NCBI GenBank assembly: GCA_028285485.1 | Contig: JANQPC010000054.1 | Span: 62,001-126,000, forward strand | Length of the DNA: 64,000 nucleotides | Direction of reading: 5' to 3' | From: Paracoccaceae bacterium | GTDB taxonomy: Bacteria; Pseudomonadota; Alphaproteobacteria; Rhodobacterales; Rhodobacteraceae | Shown here: positions 28,842 through 37,410 of the stretch, piece by piece | Layout: each line of letters opens with the position of its first letter | Position numbering within the stretch: the stretch's first letter is position 1 | Translations under genes and position numbers: made by a program | Notes under the pieces: generated by a model | What the model saw: only the letters and a program-made list of their open reading frames with translations | The model's database searches: none | What the model was told of the DNA's origin: nothing

Positions 28842-29333
28842 TCAGATGCACTTGAAGTAATCGAACGGTTCAAGGCAGGCCGTGCAGCGATATTGCGCCT
28901 TGCAGGCCGTTGCCCCGAATTCCGAGATCTTTTGAGTGGCCGCGGAGCCGCATCGCGGGCAGGCCACTCTGGTTTCCCCGAAGAGCGCGCGCACCGATCC
29001 GCTGGCTTCGGCGGGTGGTGCGATGCCATAGGCGCGCAGCTTCTCGCGCCCCGCCGGGGTGATCCAATCGGTTGTCCAGGGCGGGGACATTACGCGCTTC
29101 ACCCGCGCCTCAAACCCCGCGCCCCTGAGCGCCGCCTCCACCGCCATCTCGATGGCCAGAACGGCGGGGCAGCCGGAATAGGTGGGCGTCAACTCAGCCA
29201 CGACCGTGCTGGACTCGACCCTGATGCGGCGCAAGATGCCCAGATCCTCGACCGTCACCACCGGGATCTCAGGGTCCGGAACCGCCGCGGCTGCCGCCCA
29301 GGCGCGCGCCTCGTCAAGAACCGCCACGCTCAC
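28842..29333 (-). CDS. paaD: phenylacetate-CoA oxygenase subunit PaaD
   Basis: A 163-residue protein with an N-terminal DUF59/MIP18 domain (DPEIPVVTVEDLGIL, TYSGCPA) and a C-terminal zinc-type cysteine set (CPRCG ... CTAC). PaaD is thought to help mature the iron-sulfur or di-iron parts of the complex. The start is a GTG that overlaps the paaC stop as GTGA; a second GTG lies directly before it. Upstream residues in this frame are non-coding in character. Confidence 0.9.
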   Translation of the reverse strand: MSVAVLDEARAWAAAAAVPDPEIPVVTVEDLGILRRIRVESSTVVAELTPTYSGCPAVLAIEMAVEAALRGAGFEARVKRVMSPPWTTDWITPAGREKLRAYGIAPPAEASGSVRALFGETRVACPRCGSAATQKISEFGATACKAQYRCTACLEPFDYFKCI

Positions 29334-30073
29334 CACGCGGCCCCGGGATGGGCGCGGTGCACCGATTGCATCTCTGCCAGCAGGTGCCCCAGTGCCTCGG
29401 TATGGCGCCCCTCGCGGCCGCCCGTTTGCGGCCACACGTCGTCCGGCCAAGCGAGCCCCGCCTGGCCCATCACATCGCTCATCACCGCCTCCCACGCCGG
29501 CCGGAGCGCCTCGCGTTCCGGCAAAACGCCAGCCTCTTCCGCAGCCCGCGCCGCGGCGGAGCTGGCGAAGAGCTCATCGGCATAGGGCGCAAGCTCTTCC
29601 ACTGCGCGGCCCATCCGAAGGGTGCTTTCCGGCGCGCCATCGCCCAGCCGGATCACCCACTCACCCGCATGGCGGATGTGGTAGCCCATCTCTTTCGTCG
29701 CCTTCCCGGCCACGCCGCGCACCGCCTCATCGGTGGAACCAAGGGCGGCGTGCCAGTAAGGCTCCATAAACGCCGCGAACATCAGTTGCCGCAGCATGGT
29801 TTGCGCGAAATCGCCGTTCTCACGTTCCACAAGCAGGCAATTGCGGAACGCGCGCTCGCCGCGCCGATAGGCCAGCGCATCCTCATCGCGGCCTGCGCCC
29901 TCAAGTTCCCCGGCCCTGGCATAGAGCGTGCGCGCCGATCCGATGCAATCGAGCGCCATGTTCGGAAGCGCGAGATCCTCTTCCAGCATCGGCGCATGGC
30001 CGCACCATTCAGATAGCCTGTGGCCGAGGATCAGGTGATCGTCGGCAAGTTCCAGAAGGGCTTCGTGCATCAC
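29330..30073 (-). CDS. paaC: phenylacetyl-CoA epoxidase structural subunit PaaC
   Basis: A 247-residue helical ferritin-like protein (LADDHLILGHRLSEWCGHAPMLEEDLAL at the start). PaaC is the structural partner of PaaA and lacks a working di-iron site. The length fits the family. It overlaps paaB by 4 bases (ATGA) and paaD by 4 bases (GTGA), so the order A-B-C-D-E is intact. Confidence 0.93.
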   Translation of the reverse strand: MMHEALLELADDHLILGHRLSEWCGHAPMLEEDLALPNMALDCIGSARTLYARAGELEGAGRDEDALAYRRGERAFRNCLLVERENGDFAQTMLRQLMFAAFMEPYWHAALGSTDEAVRGVAGKATKEMGYHIRHAGEWVIRLGDGAPESTLRMGRAVEELAPYADELFASSAAARAAEEAGVLPEREALRPAWEAVMSDVMGQAGLAWPDDVWPQTGGREGRHTEALGHLLAEMQSVHRAHPGAAW

Positions 30074-30351
30074 ATATGCCCCACGTCATCGGGGATGTCG
30101 TAGAAGGTGGGGTGGCGGTAGATCTTGTCGGCGGTCGGATCAAACATCTCATCGGCATGTGCTGGGTCGGAGGCCGTGATCGCGGCGGAGGGTACCACCC
30201 AGATCGATCCGCCCTCACCGCGCCGGGTATAAACATCGCGCGCCGCGCTCAGCGCCAGTTCCGCATCGGCGCCATGCAGGCTGCCCACATGCTTGTGCGC
30301 GAGCCCGTTGCGCGGCCGGATGAACACTTCCCAAAGCGGTGTCTCGCCCAT
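30070..30351 (-). CDS. paaB: phenylacetyl-CoA epoxidase subunit PaaB
   Basis: A 93-residue protein of typical PaaB length. It begins TPLWEVFIRPRNGLAHKHVG, the family signature, and includes ALSAARDVYTRRGEG. PaaB bridges PaaAC heterodimers in the multicomponent epoxidase. It lies 67 bases after paaA; that gap holds an imperfect GC-rich inverted repeat that could tune expression between A and B. Confidence 0.93.
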   Translation of the reverse strand: MGETPLWEVFIRPRNGLAHKHVGSLHGADAELALSAARDVYTRRGEGGSIWVVPSAAITASDPAHADEMFDPTADKIYRHPTFYDIPDDVGHM

Positions 30352-30418
30352 GATCTTCTTCTCTTTCCAAATGGTCTGGCGCCAGCGCGGCTCCGCGCGC
30401 GGCGCTGTACTCTAGGCT

Positions 30419-31405
30419 CTATTCTGCCGCAACTGCCGTGCGCGCCGCGCGTTTTTCGGCATGAGCCAGCGCCGCTTCGCGCACCCAGGCGCCTTCCTCC
30501 CAGGCCTTGCGCCGCGCCGCGATCCGTTCGCGATTCATCGGCCCGCCGCCTTTGACCACGCGCCAAAACTCATCCCAATCGATGGGCCCGTGATCGTAGC
30601 CGTTCTTCTCCGCGTTCCAGGCAAGCTCCGGATCCGGCACCTTGAGCCCGAGGTATTCGGCCTGGGGCACCGTGGCATCGATGAACTTCTGGCGCAGCTC
30701 GTCATTGGTGAAGCGCTTGATCTTCCAGGCCATGGATTGATCGGAATGCTGGCTATCGGCATCGGAGGGGCCGAACATCATCAGGCTCGGCCACCACCAG
30801 CGATCGAGCGCATCCTGCGCCATCTCTTTCTGCGCCTCGGTCCCGCGGGTGAGCGTGAGCATGATCTCGTAGCCCTGGCGCTGGTGAAAGCTCTCTTCCT
30901 TGCACACGCGGATCATCGCACGCGCATAGGGCCCGAAGGAACAGCGGCAGAGCGGGATCTGGTTCATGATCGCGGCGCCATCCACCAGCCAGCCGATGCA
31001 GCCGATATCGGCCCAGCTTAGCGTGGGGTAGTTGAAGATGGACGAATACTTGGCGCGGCCGTCAAGCAACTCTTCAGTCATCTCATCGCGGGTGACGCCG
31101 AGGGTTTCAGCGGCGGAATACAGGTAAAGCCCGTGCCCGCCTTCATCCTGCACCTTGGCCAGAAGCGCCGCCTTGCGCTTCAGCGAGGGCGCGCGGGTGA
31201 TCCAGTTTCCCTCCGGCAGCATGCCCACGATTTCGGAATGCGCGTGCTGGCCGATCTGGCGGATCAGCGTGCGGCGGTAGCCCTCGGGCATCGCATCCTT
31301 GGGTTCGATCTTTTCCTCGGCATCGATCCGGGCCTGAAACGCCGCAAGAAATTCCGGCGTCTCCTCGCTGCGCCCATCCGCACCGATCAATCCCTGGGAA
31401 TACAT
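30419..31405 (-). CDS. paaA: phenylacetyl-CoA epoxidase catalytic subunit PaaA
   Basis: A 328-residue protein with the di-iron motifs of Paa[16 protein letters not shown] (helix with E and EXXH-like ligands) and [12 protein letters not shown]. It epoxidises the ring of phenylacetyl-CoA. The C-terminal region [23 protein letters not shown] fits the family. AGGAGGAG sits 6 bases before the ATG. It is the first gene of the operon behind a palindromic operator and promoter. Confidence 0.96.
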   Translation of the reverse strand: MYSQGLIGADGRSEETPEFLAAFQARIDAEEKIEPKDAMPEGYRRTLIRQIGQHAHSEIVGMLPEGNWITRAPSLKRKAALLAKVQDEGGHGLYLYSAAETLGVTRDEMTEELLDGRAKYSSIFNYPTLSWADIGCIGWLVDGAAIMNQIPLCRCSFGPYARAMIRVCKEESFHQRQGYEIMLTLTRGTEAQKEMAQDALDRWWWPSLMMFGPSDADSQHSDQSMAWKIKRFTNDELRQKFIDATVPQAEYLGLKVPDPELAWNAEKNGYDHGPIDWDEFWRVVKGGGPMNRERIAARRKAWEEGAWVREAALAHAEKRAARTAVAAE

Positions 31406-31433
31406 GCGCGCTCCTCCTGCACCGGCCCGTGGC

Positions 31434-31477
31434 AGTATATGTTACGAAAATAGACCTGTCCAAGAATTTTCGTAACA
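31434..31477 (-). promoter_or_regulatory. paaA promoter overlapped by a long palindromic operator
   Basis: Two perfect 12-base arms (TGTTACGAAAAT at 31440-31451 and ATTTTCGTAACA at 31466-31477) are separated by 14 bases. On the minus strand a -35 TTGGAC (31458-31463) lies between the arms and a -10 TATACT (31434-31439) follows at an 18-base spacing; one arm fills most of the spacer. This is the layout of a repressor site. A TetR-type PaaR regulator is a reasonable candidate, but none is encoded in the window. Confidence 0.75.
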
Positions 31478-31520
31478 CAAGGCCCCTTGCGCCCGGCGTC
31501 ACACCCGCCACGATACCGCC

Positions 31521-32399
31521 ATGGGCAAGACGATGCTTTCCTTCGGCCACGGCTATTCCGCGCGCGCGCTGGGCGCGGCGCTTCTTGCCGAGGGGTGGGA
31601 GGTGATCGGCACCACTCGCAGCGCGGAGAAGGCCGATGCCCTGCGCGCTTCTGGCGTTACGCCGCTGATCTGGCCAGGTGACGCGGCAGCGCCCGCGCTT
31701 GCGCGCGCGAGCCACGTTCTGACCTCCGTTGCCCCGGGGGACGAAGGCGATGCCGTTTTGCGCCTGCATAGAGCCGATCTGGTCCGCGCGGCGCCGCATC
31801 TGGAATGGGTGGGCTATCTTTCCACCACCGGGGTTTATGGCGATCACGGCGGCGGCTGGGTGGATGAAGAGACGGCGCTGGCCCCGGCAACCCGGCGCGG
31901 AGAGATGCGGCGTGTGGCCGAGGCCGCGTGGCAAGAGCTCGCGGAAGAGGCGGGGCTGCCGCTGCACATCTTTCGCCTGGCGGGGATCTACGGGCCGGGC
32001 CGAGGGCCGTTTGCCAAGGTGCGGGCGGGTACGGCGCGGCGGATCGTGAAGAAGGGCCAGGTCTTCTCGCGCATCCATGTGGAGGATATCGCACAGGTTC
32101 TGCAGGCCTCGATCGCCCGCCCGAACCCGGGCGCGATTTACAATCTTTGCGATGACGATCCCGCCCCGCCGCAGGATGTGATCGCGCATGCGGCAGAGCT
32201 TCTGGGCCTGCCGCTTCCCCCGGCGATTGCCTTCGAGGAGGCGGAGTTGTCGCCCATGGCGCGGAGTTTTTATGCCGAAAGCAAACGGGTGCGGAACGAT
32301 CGCATCAAACGCGAGCTTGGTGTCACGCTCCGCTACCCGACCTATCGCGACGGGCTCGCGGCGCTTCTGGCCGCCAAATCAGGCTCTAACCCGCCCTGA
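31521..32399 (+). CDS. NAD(P)-dependent epimerase/SDR-like protein
   Basis: A 292-residue Rossmann protein of the atypical extended SDR type (FGHGYSARALGAALLAEGWEVIGTTR at the start, GYLSTTGVYGDHGGGWVDE with the Thr/Tyr-type region, FRLAGIYGPGRGP later). The nucleotide motif is GHGYSA rather than the standard GxxGxxG, as in YeeZ-like proteins. The reaction is unknown. It is divergent from paaA and overlaps the end of the convergent membrane-protein gene by 21 bases. Confidence 0.75.
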   Translation: MGKTMLSFGHGYSARALGAALLAEGWEVIGTTRSAEKADALRASGVTPLIWPGDAAAPALARASHVLTSVAPGDEGDAVLRLHRADLVRAAPHLEWVGYLSTTGVYGDHGGGWVDEETALAPATRRGEMRRVAEAAWQELAEEAGLPLHIFRLAGIYGPGRGPFAKVRAGTARRIVKKGQVFSRIHVEDIAQVLQASIARPNPGAIYNLCDDDPAPPQDVIAHAAELLGLPLPPAIAFEEAELSPMARSFYAESKRVRNDRIKRELGVTLRYPTYRDGLAALLAAKSGSNPP

Positions 32400-33038
32400 A
32401 ACAAGGCGTGCCATGCCGGTGAAGAGCGCAAGCGCCGCCATCCCGGCCACCGCGACACCGCCATAGAGGATCGCCCGAGCCTGCGGTTCCATATTGTTGA
32501 GGAACGGGTAGGGCAGGCCGCTTGTCGCGGAGCCGAACGGCACATCGCTCGCAGGGCCCACCACAAGCTCGATCCACGCCACGTAGAGCGCCACGAGCAT
32601 CAGAATCCAAGGCACGCTGCGCCAGGGCCGCCGGAAGCCGCGTGCGATGAAAAGCGCATCGATCCACAACAGAAGCGGCCCGAAGAGGTGCAGGTAAAGA
32701 TCGAGATAGGTGGGCAGCCCCGGCCCATCGCGCAGGTTCCCCGGATCATCGAACCGGAGCGCCCAGTAGAGCGCGGCCATGAGAAGGTTGGCCACGCAGG
32801 CCACGGCGGTGAGATCCGGCCACTGCCGCTCGCTTCGCCGTTCCGAGAAGGCCAGCATGCGCGAGGCGTTGAGGAACGCCAGAAGCAGCGCCCAGTTCGT
32901 GAGAAAGCGGAACGGGCCGCCGGGATCGCTGTAATCCCCATCGATCACGATTTGCTTGATCGTGGCGGCGCCGGCGAGAAGAAACACCGCCCAGCGGTAA
33001 ATCAGAACCGGGCGGCCGTGGGGGTCGGGCGCGCTCAT
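32379..33038 (-). CDS. Pr6Pr/AIG1-like integral membrane protein
   Basis: A 219-residue protein with about six membrane segments. Histidine and polar residues lie within them (LYLHLFGPLLLWIDALF and PYPFLNN in the last loop). The FTNW-like segment FRFLTNWALLLAFLNA and the overall pattern resemble the Pr6Pr/FAR-17a membrane family. No function is known for bacterial members. Its ATG overlaps the ispA stop by 4 bases, so it is translationally coupled to isoprenoid synthesis and may relate to lipid metabolism by context only. Confidence 0.6.
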   Translation of the reverse strand: MSAPDPHGRPVLIYRWAVFLLAGAATIKQIVIDGDYSDPGGPFRFLTNWALLLAFLNASRMLAFSERRSERQWPDLTAVACVANLLMAALYWALRFDDPGNLRDGPGLPTYLDLYLHLFGPLLLWIDALFIARGFRRPWRSVPWILMLVALYVAWIELVVGPASDVPFGSATSGLPYPFLNNMEPQARAILYGGVAVAGMAALALFTGMARLVSGRVRA

Positions 33039-33901
33039 GCCTTGCGGGCAATGACAAAGCGCGCGGCCTCGTGCAGCGCCTCAGCCTCTTCCCCATAGGG
33101 CGCAAGCGCGGAGATGGCTGCATCGATCAGCCGATCGGCATAGGCTTTTGCCTCATGAAGCCCCAGAAGCCCCACCACGGTGGCTTTCCCGGCCTCGGCA
33201 TCCTTGCCGAGCCGCTTGCCGGCGGCGGCCTCATCGCCCTCTACATCCAGAATATCGTCGGCGATCTGGAAGGCGAGGCCGAGGGCGCGGGCATAACCCG
33301 CCATCGCACTTGGGTCTGCGCCCGCAAGCCGGGGCCCGGCGCAAGCGGCCCAATCGAAAAGCGCGCCGGTTTTCTTGGCCTGAAGCGCCTCGATCGCGGC
33401 CATATCAAGCGGCGTTTCCGCCGCCTCGGCGGCGATGTCGAGCGCCTGGCCAAGCACCATGCCATCGGCGCCCGCGGCGCGCGCAAGGCTCTGAACCAGA
33501 GCAACGGAGATCTCCGGCCCACCGATCTCGGGCCGCGAGAGCAGATCGAAGGCCAGCGCCTGCAGCGCATCGCCCGCCAGGATCGCGGTTGCCTCATCCC
33601 ATTTCACATGCACGGTGGGCTGGCCCCGGCGCAGATCGTCATCATCCATGGCCGGAAGATCATCGTGGATCAGCGAATAGGCATGCACCGCCTCAATGGC
33701 CGCCGCAGCGAGGGAGGCCGGTGCTTCTGCCACGCCGTGCAGGCGCGCGCCCTCCAGAACGAGGAAGCCGCGCAATCCCTTGCCGCCAGCCACCGCGTAG
33801 CGCATTGCGTGGGTAACCGGCTGCTCGGCAAACTCTGCCATCGCCACAGAAAGTGCCCTCTGGGTACGGGCCCCCGCAGCATCCAGCCGTTCCGCAAACA
33901 C
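33035..33901 (-). CDS. ispA: polyprenyl synthetase (farnesyl/geranylgeranyl diphosphate synthase type)
   Basis: A 288-residue prenyltransferase with the first aspartate-rich motif DDLPAMDDDDLRRG (Asp80 onward) and the second FQIADDILDVEGDE. Length and motifs match IspA, which makes farnesyl diphosphate from IPP and DMAPP. It follows xseB by 4 bases, a common pairing in proteobacteria. The usual next gene dxs is absent; a membrane protein takes its place. Confidence 0.93.
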   Translation of the reverse strand: MFAERLDAAGARTQRALSVAMAEFAEQPVTHAMRYAVAGGKGLRGFLVLEGARLHGVAEAPASLAAAAIEAVHAYSLIHDDLPAMDDDDLRRGQPTVHVKWDEATAILAGDALQALAFDLLSRPEIGGPEISVALVQSLARAAGADGMVLGQALDIAAEAAETPLDMAAIEALQAKKTGALFDWAACAGPRLAGADPSAMAGYARALGLAFQIADDILDVEGDEAAAGKRLGKDAEAGKATVVGLLGLHEAKAYADRLIDAAISALAPYGEEAEALHEAARFVIARKA

Positions 33902-33905
33902 GGCT

Positions 33906-34148
33906 CTAACCCGCCTCGAACGCCTGCGTTCCCTTGGGCGCGCCGTCGGAATCCAGCGTGATGGCGGCGACCTTTTCTTCCGCCGCTTTCAGTTTTGCTT
34001 CGCAATGGGCTTTCAGCGCCGCGCCGCGTTCGTAGAGCGCGATGGATTTCTCAAGCTCCACATTGCCGCTATCCAGCTGCGTGACGATCGCCTCAAGTTC
34101 GCGCATCGCCTCTTCGAAGCTCATGTCTTCGATTTTGGTCTCGCTCAT
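33906..34148 (-). CDS. xseB: exodeoxyribonuclease VII small subunit
   Basis: An 80-residue acidic helical protein containing SFEEAMRELEAIVTQLDSGNVELEKSIALYERG, the hallmark of XseB (shown here as key segments SFEEAMRELEAIV and LEKSIALYERG). It joins XseA to degrade single-stranded DNA. It overlaps the deacetylase-like gene by 4 bases and precedes ispA. Confidence 0.96.
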   Translation of the reverse strand: MSETKIEDMSFEEAMRELEAIVTQLDSGNVELEKSIALYERGAALKAHCEAKLKAAEEKVAAITLDSDGAPKGTQAFEAG

Positions 34149-35080
34149 GCCCCCCGCTCCATCAAAACGCCCACATGGGCGGCCACGCTGGCGCCCAAGG
34201 CTGCCAGATCATACCCGCCTTCGAGTGTCGAGACCACGCGGCCGCCGGCATGGGCTTCGGCCACATCGCAGATCGCGGCGGTGACCCAGGCGAAATCCGC
34301 CGCCGTCCAGTTCAGGTTGGCCAGCGGATCTTCCAGATGCGCATCAAACCCGGCTGAAATCAGCACCAGCTCGGGCGCGAAATCATCAAGCGCGGGCAGG
34401 ATCTCATCGGAATAGGCCCGGCGCATCTCGGCCCCGCCCGTCATCGGCGCCAGCGGCACGTTCATGATGTTGTCATGGGCGCCGGTTTCATGCGGTGCGC
34501 CCGATCCGGGGTAGAGCGGCATCTGGTGGGATGAGATGAACAGCGTGCCCGGCTCATCCCACAAAAGATCCTGCGTGCCATTGCCGTGATGCACATCGAA
34601 ATCTACCACCGCCACGCGGGTCAGCCCGTGCTCCGCAAGCGCATGTTTGGCTGCGATAGAGACGCTTCCGAAGAGGCAGAAGCCCATCGCCGTCTCACGC
34701 TCCGCATGATGCCCCGGCGGGCGGCAGGCCACGAAGGCGTTGGCCGCCTCGCCCGCGATCACCGCATCGACGGCTGCGAGATTGCCGCCCACAGCCCGGC
34801 GCGCGGCCTCCAGCGAGCCCGGTGCGAGATGGGTATCGGCATCGAGCGAGACCCAGCCTTCGCCGGGGATCGCCGCGGCCACGCGATCAACGTAAGCCTG
34901 CGGGTGGGCGCGGGAGAGATCGGTATCCTTGCAGTCCGGCGCCTCGCGCCGGATCAGCCCGGCAAATTCCGGCGCCGCAAGCGCTTCGCGTATTGCCACG
35001 AGCCTGTCCACGCGCTCTGGGTGCCCCGGGGGCGTGACATGCCCGTCAAAGGCGGGGTGATCGAAGAGCAGCGTGCCCAT
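34145..35080 (-). CDS. histone deacetylase-family hydrolase
   Basis: A 311-residue protein with the family motifs RPPGHHAERETAMGFCLF, VDFDVHHGNGTQ and ISAGFDAH, which hold the charge-relay histidines and zinc ligands. Bacterial members deacetylate polyamines, acetoin-related compounds or proteins; the substrate here is unknown. It lies 6 bases after petR and overlaps xseB by 4 bases, in a tightly packed operon. Confidence 0.92.
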   Translation of the reverse strand: MGTLLFDHPAFDGHVTPPGHPERVDRLVAIREALAAPEFAGLIRREAPDCKDTDLSRAHPQAYVDRVAAAIPGEGWVSLDADTHLAPGSLEAARRAVGGNLAAVDAVIAGEAANAFVACRPPGHHAERETAMGFCLFGSVSIAAKHALAEHGLTRVAVVDFDVHHGNGTQDLLWDEPGTLFISSHQMPLYPGSGAPHETGAHDNIMNVPLAPMTGGAEMRRAYSDEILPALDDFAPELVLISAGFDAHLEDPLANLNWTAADFAWVTAAICDVAEAHAGGRVVSTLEGGYDLAALGASVAAHVGVLMERGA

Positions 35081-35086
35081 GCGGCT

Positions 35087-35797
35087 CTAATCCGGCGCAA
35101 GCATATAGCCCGCGCCCCGCACGGTTTGCAGGTAGCGGGGCTGGCGGGGATCGCTTTCCAGCTTCCGGCGCAGGCGGGTGATCTGAACATCCACGGCGCG
35201 TTCCTGCGCGGTGCCGCCATCCTTGCCACCTGCGCGGCCCAGATCCTCCACCAGCTTGCCGCGCCCCACAGGCTCCCCCGGCGTGGCCGCGAAGATACGC
35301 ATCAGTTGGCTTTCGGTGGCTGTGAGCCGCACCGGCGTTTCGCCCTGCCAGAGCTTGCCCTTCTCAACATCATAACGCAGGGGCCCGAGATTGAGCACCT
35401 TGGGCACCGCATCGCCCACGTCTTCCGACGGTACGCGGCGCAGGATCGCGTTGATCCGGAGAAGCAATTCGCGCGGCTCAAAGGGTTTGGCCAGGTAGTC
35501 ATCCGCCCCCGCCTCAAGCCCCGCGATCCGATCCTCGGTTTCGCCCTTCGCGGTGAGCAGCAGGATCGGCGTTGCAATCTCTTCCCGGATCGCGCGGGTG
35601 AAGCTGACGCCATCTTCCCCGGGCATCATCACATCCAGCACGATCAGATCGAATTCCAGCCCTTCAAGCAGGCGCCGCGCATGGGCCGCATCCCGCGCGG
35701 CCGAGACGAAAAAGCCCTGTTTGGCGAGAAACTTCTGAAGGAGGCCGCGAATGCGCTCGTCGTCATCAACGATCATGAGATGGGGATCGGCTTCCAT
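35087..35797 (-). CDS. petR: OmpR-family response regulator, PetR-like
   Basis: A 236-residue protein with a receiver domain (acidic DDD at 11-13, phosphorylation site Asp55 in LIVLDVMMPG, Lys in YLAKPF) and a winged-helix domain (RGKLVEDLGRAGG, DVQITRLRRKLE, TVRGAGYML). The pair with an upstream MarR-type gene matches PetP/PetR of Rhodobacter, needed there for bc1 expression. It overlaps the petP stop by one base (TAATG). No histidine kinase is adjacent. Confidence 0.85.
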   Translation of the reverse strand: MEADPHLMIVDDDERIRGLLQKFLAKQGFFVSAARDAAHARRLLEGLEFDLIVLDVMMPGEDGVSFTRAIREEIATPILLLTAKGETEDRIAGLEAGADDYLAKPFEPRELLLRINAILRRVPSEDVGDAVPKVLNLGPLRYDVEKGKLWQGETPVRLTATESQLMRIFAATPGEPVGRGKLVEDLGRAGGKDGGTAQERAVDVQITRLRRKLESDPRQPRYLQTVRGAGYMLAPD

Positions 35798-36300
35798 TAC
35801 GAGGCGGCCTCCTTGCTTTCTTCGTAGTGGCGGCGCATCTCCGGGTCCATCATCGCCTCCAGCACCTGGCGGAAGCCGGCAACCGCCTCTGGCCCAGCCG
35901 TGCGGAACGCTGCGCGCATTCGGCGGCGCTGCGCGTCTGACAGGGCGCTTTCCAGCTCCTGCCCGTTTTCGGTGAGGTAGAGATGGCGTTCACGCTTGTC
36001 GCGCGTACCCACCCGGCTTTCCACCAGCCCATCCTCGATAAGCGACCGCAGCACGCGGTTCAGCGATTGCTTCGTAACCCCGAGGATCGAAAGGAGGTTG
36101 TTCACCGTGGTGCCCGGCGAGCGATTGATGAAATGCAATGCGCGGTGATGGGCCCGGCCATAGGCATGGTGGGCAAGAATGCGATCGGGATCTGCGGTAA
36201 ACCCGCGATAGGCGAAAAACATCGCCTCGATCCCTTTGCGCAGCTGATCATCCGTCAGAAACAACAGATTTTCGCTGCCTGGCCCGCCACTTTCCGCCAT
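35797..36300 (-). CDS. petP: MarR-family regulator, PetP-like
   Basis: A 167-residue MarR protein with the winged helix NRSPGTTVNNLLSILGVTKQSLNRVLRSLIEDGLV (key parts LLSILGVTKQSLNRVL and VGTRDKRERHLYLT for the wing). It heads the operon petP-petR-deacetylase-xseB-ispA-membrane protein. GAGGAGG lies about 11 bases before the ATG. A palindrome in its own promoter suggests autorepression. The PetP name rests on the conserved pairing with PetR. Confidence 0.83.
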   Translation of the reverse strand: MAESGGPGSENLLFLTDDQLRKGIEAMFFAYRGFTADPDRILAHHAYGRAHHRALHFINRSPGTTVNNLLSILGVTKQSLNRVLRSLIEDGLVESRVGTRDKRERHLYLTENGQELESALSDAQRRRMRAAFRTAGPEAVAGFRQVLEAMMDPEMRRHYEESKEAAS

Positions 36301-36332
36301 GGGCGCACCATCCTCCTCGCCGTGCTGACCGC

Positions 36333-36361
36333 ATTTTATGTCAGCCTTGTTGACATTCCAA
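36333..36361 (-). promoter_or_regulatory. petP promoter with an operator in its spacer
   Basis: On the minus strand TTGGAA (36356-36361) and TAAAAT (36333-36338) are spaced by exactly 17 bases, and the spacer TGTCAACAAGGCTGACA is itself an inverted repeat (TGTCA / TGACA). With flanking bases the arms extend to ATGTCA / TGACAT. The site lies about 33 bases before the petP ATG. A MarR-type dimer bound here would block RNA polymerase, so autorepression by PetP is the simplest reading. Confidence 0.72.
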
Positions 36362-36473
36362 GAATCAATTGATAGCGCTCAGGCAGAATTTGCGCAACAT
36401 TATGTCCGCATCGGCCCTAATCTGCGCAATAAACGAAAACCGCAAGACTGCGGGCGCTGGAAGGACTGTTGCG

Positions 36474-37343
36474 ATGGCTGGCGGATATGACGACCGGGAT
36501 GGCGTGATCTGGATGGACGGCGCCCTTGTGCCGTGGCGCGAAGCGAACGTGCATATCCTGACCCACGCAATGCATTACGCCTCGTCGGTTTTCGAGGGCG
36601 AGCGCGCCTATGGCGGCAATATCTTCGAAAGCCGCAAGCATTCCGAGCGGCTCCATGCCTCGGCCCGGATGATCGATTTCGAGATCCCCTGGACGGTGGA
36701 TGAAATCGAAGCCGCGAAATACGAGGTGCTGCGCGCCAACGGCTTTGAGGATGCCTATGTGCGGGCCGTTGCCTGGCGCGGATCGGGCGAAGATATGGGC
36801 GTAGCGGCGGAACGCAACGCCGTGCGCCTGGCCATCGCCACCTGGGAATGGGGCGCCTATTACGGCGACTCGAAGTTCAAGGGCGCCAAGCTCGACATCT
36901 CGAAATGGAAGCGGCCCTCGCCCGAAACGATCCCCTCGCATGCGAAGGCGGCGGGGCTCTACATGATCTGTACCATGTCAAAGCATGCCGCCGAGGCGAA
37001 GGGCTGCGCCGATGCGATGATGTTCGATTATCGCGGCTATGTGGCCGAGGCGACGGGGGCCAACATCTTCTTCGTCAAGGATGGCGAGGTGCACACGCCC
37101 GATCCCGATTGCTTCCTCAACGGCATCACCCGGCAAACGGTGATCGGCATGCTCGAAGAACGCCAGATTAAGGTCCACACTCGCCACATCATGCCCGAAG
37201 AGCTTGAAGGCTTCGAGCAGTGCTGGCTCACCGGCACCGCCGCCGAAGTCACCCCGGTTGGCCAGATCGGGGATTGGAACTTCGAGGTGGGCGCCCTGAC
37301 CCGTGAGATCGCGGAGGGGTACGAGGCGCTGGTGCGGGCTTAG
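36474..37343 (+). CDS. ilvE: branched-chain amino acid aminotransferase
   Basis: A 289-residue class IV aminotransferase. The PLP lysine is Lys158 in SHAKAAGLYM, and the family motifs EATGANIFFVKDGEVHTP and GITRQTVIG are present. It transfers amino groups between glutamate and leucine, isoleucine or valine. I chose the ATG before AGGYDDRDG because GGAAGGA lies just upstream and residues before it are non-coding in character. It is divergent from petP. Confidence 0.95.
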   Translation: MAGGYDDRDGVIWMDGALVPWREANVHILTHAMHYASSVFEGERAYGGNIFESRKHSERLHASARMIDFEIPWTVDEIEAAKYEVLRANGFEDAYVRAVAWRGSGEDMGVAAERNAVRLAIATWEWGAYYGDSKFKGAKLDISKWKRPSPETIPSHAKAAGLYMICTMSKHAAEAKGCADAMMFDYRGYVAEATGANIFFVKDGEVHTPDPDCFLNGITRQTVIGMLEERQIKVHTRHIMPEELEGFEQCWLTGTAAEVTPVGQIGDWNFEVGALTREIAEGYEALVRA

Positions 37344-37410
37344 TCACTACGGTTTTCACCATGTCTCACCCCTTTGAGAACGGTTTAGCCGGGAGTGACT
37401 TCTGGGGCTC

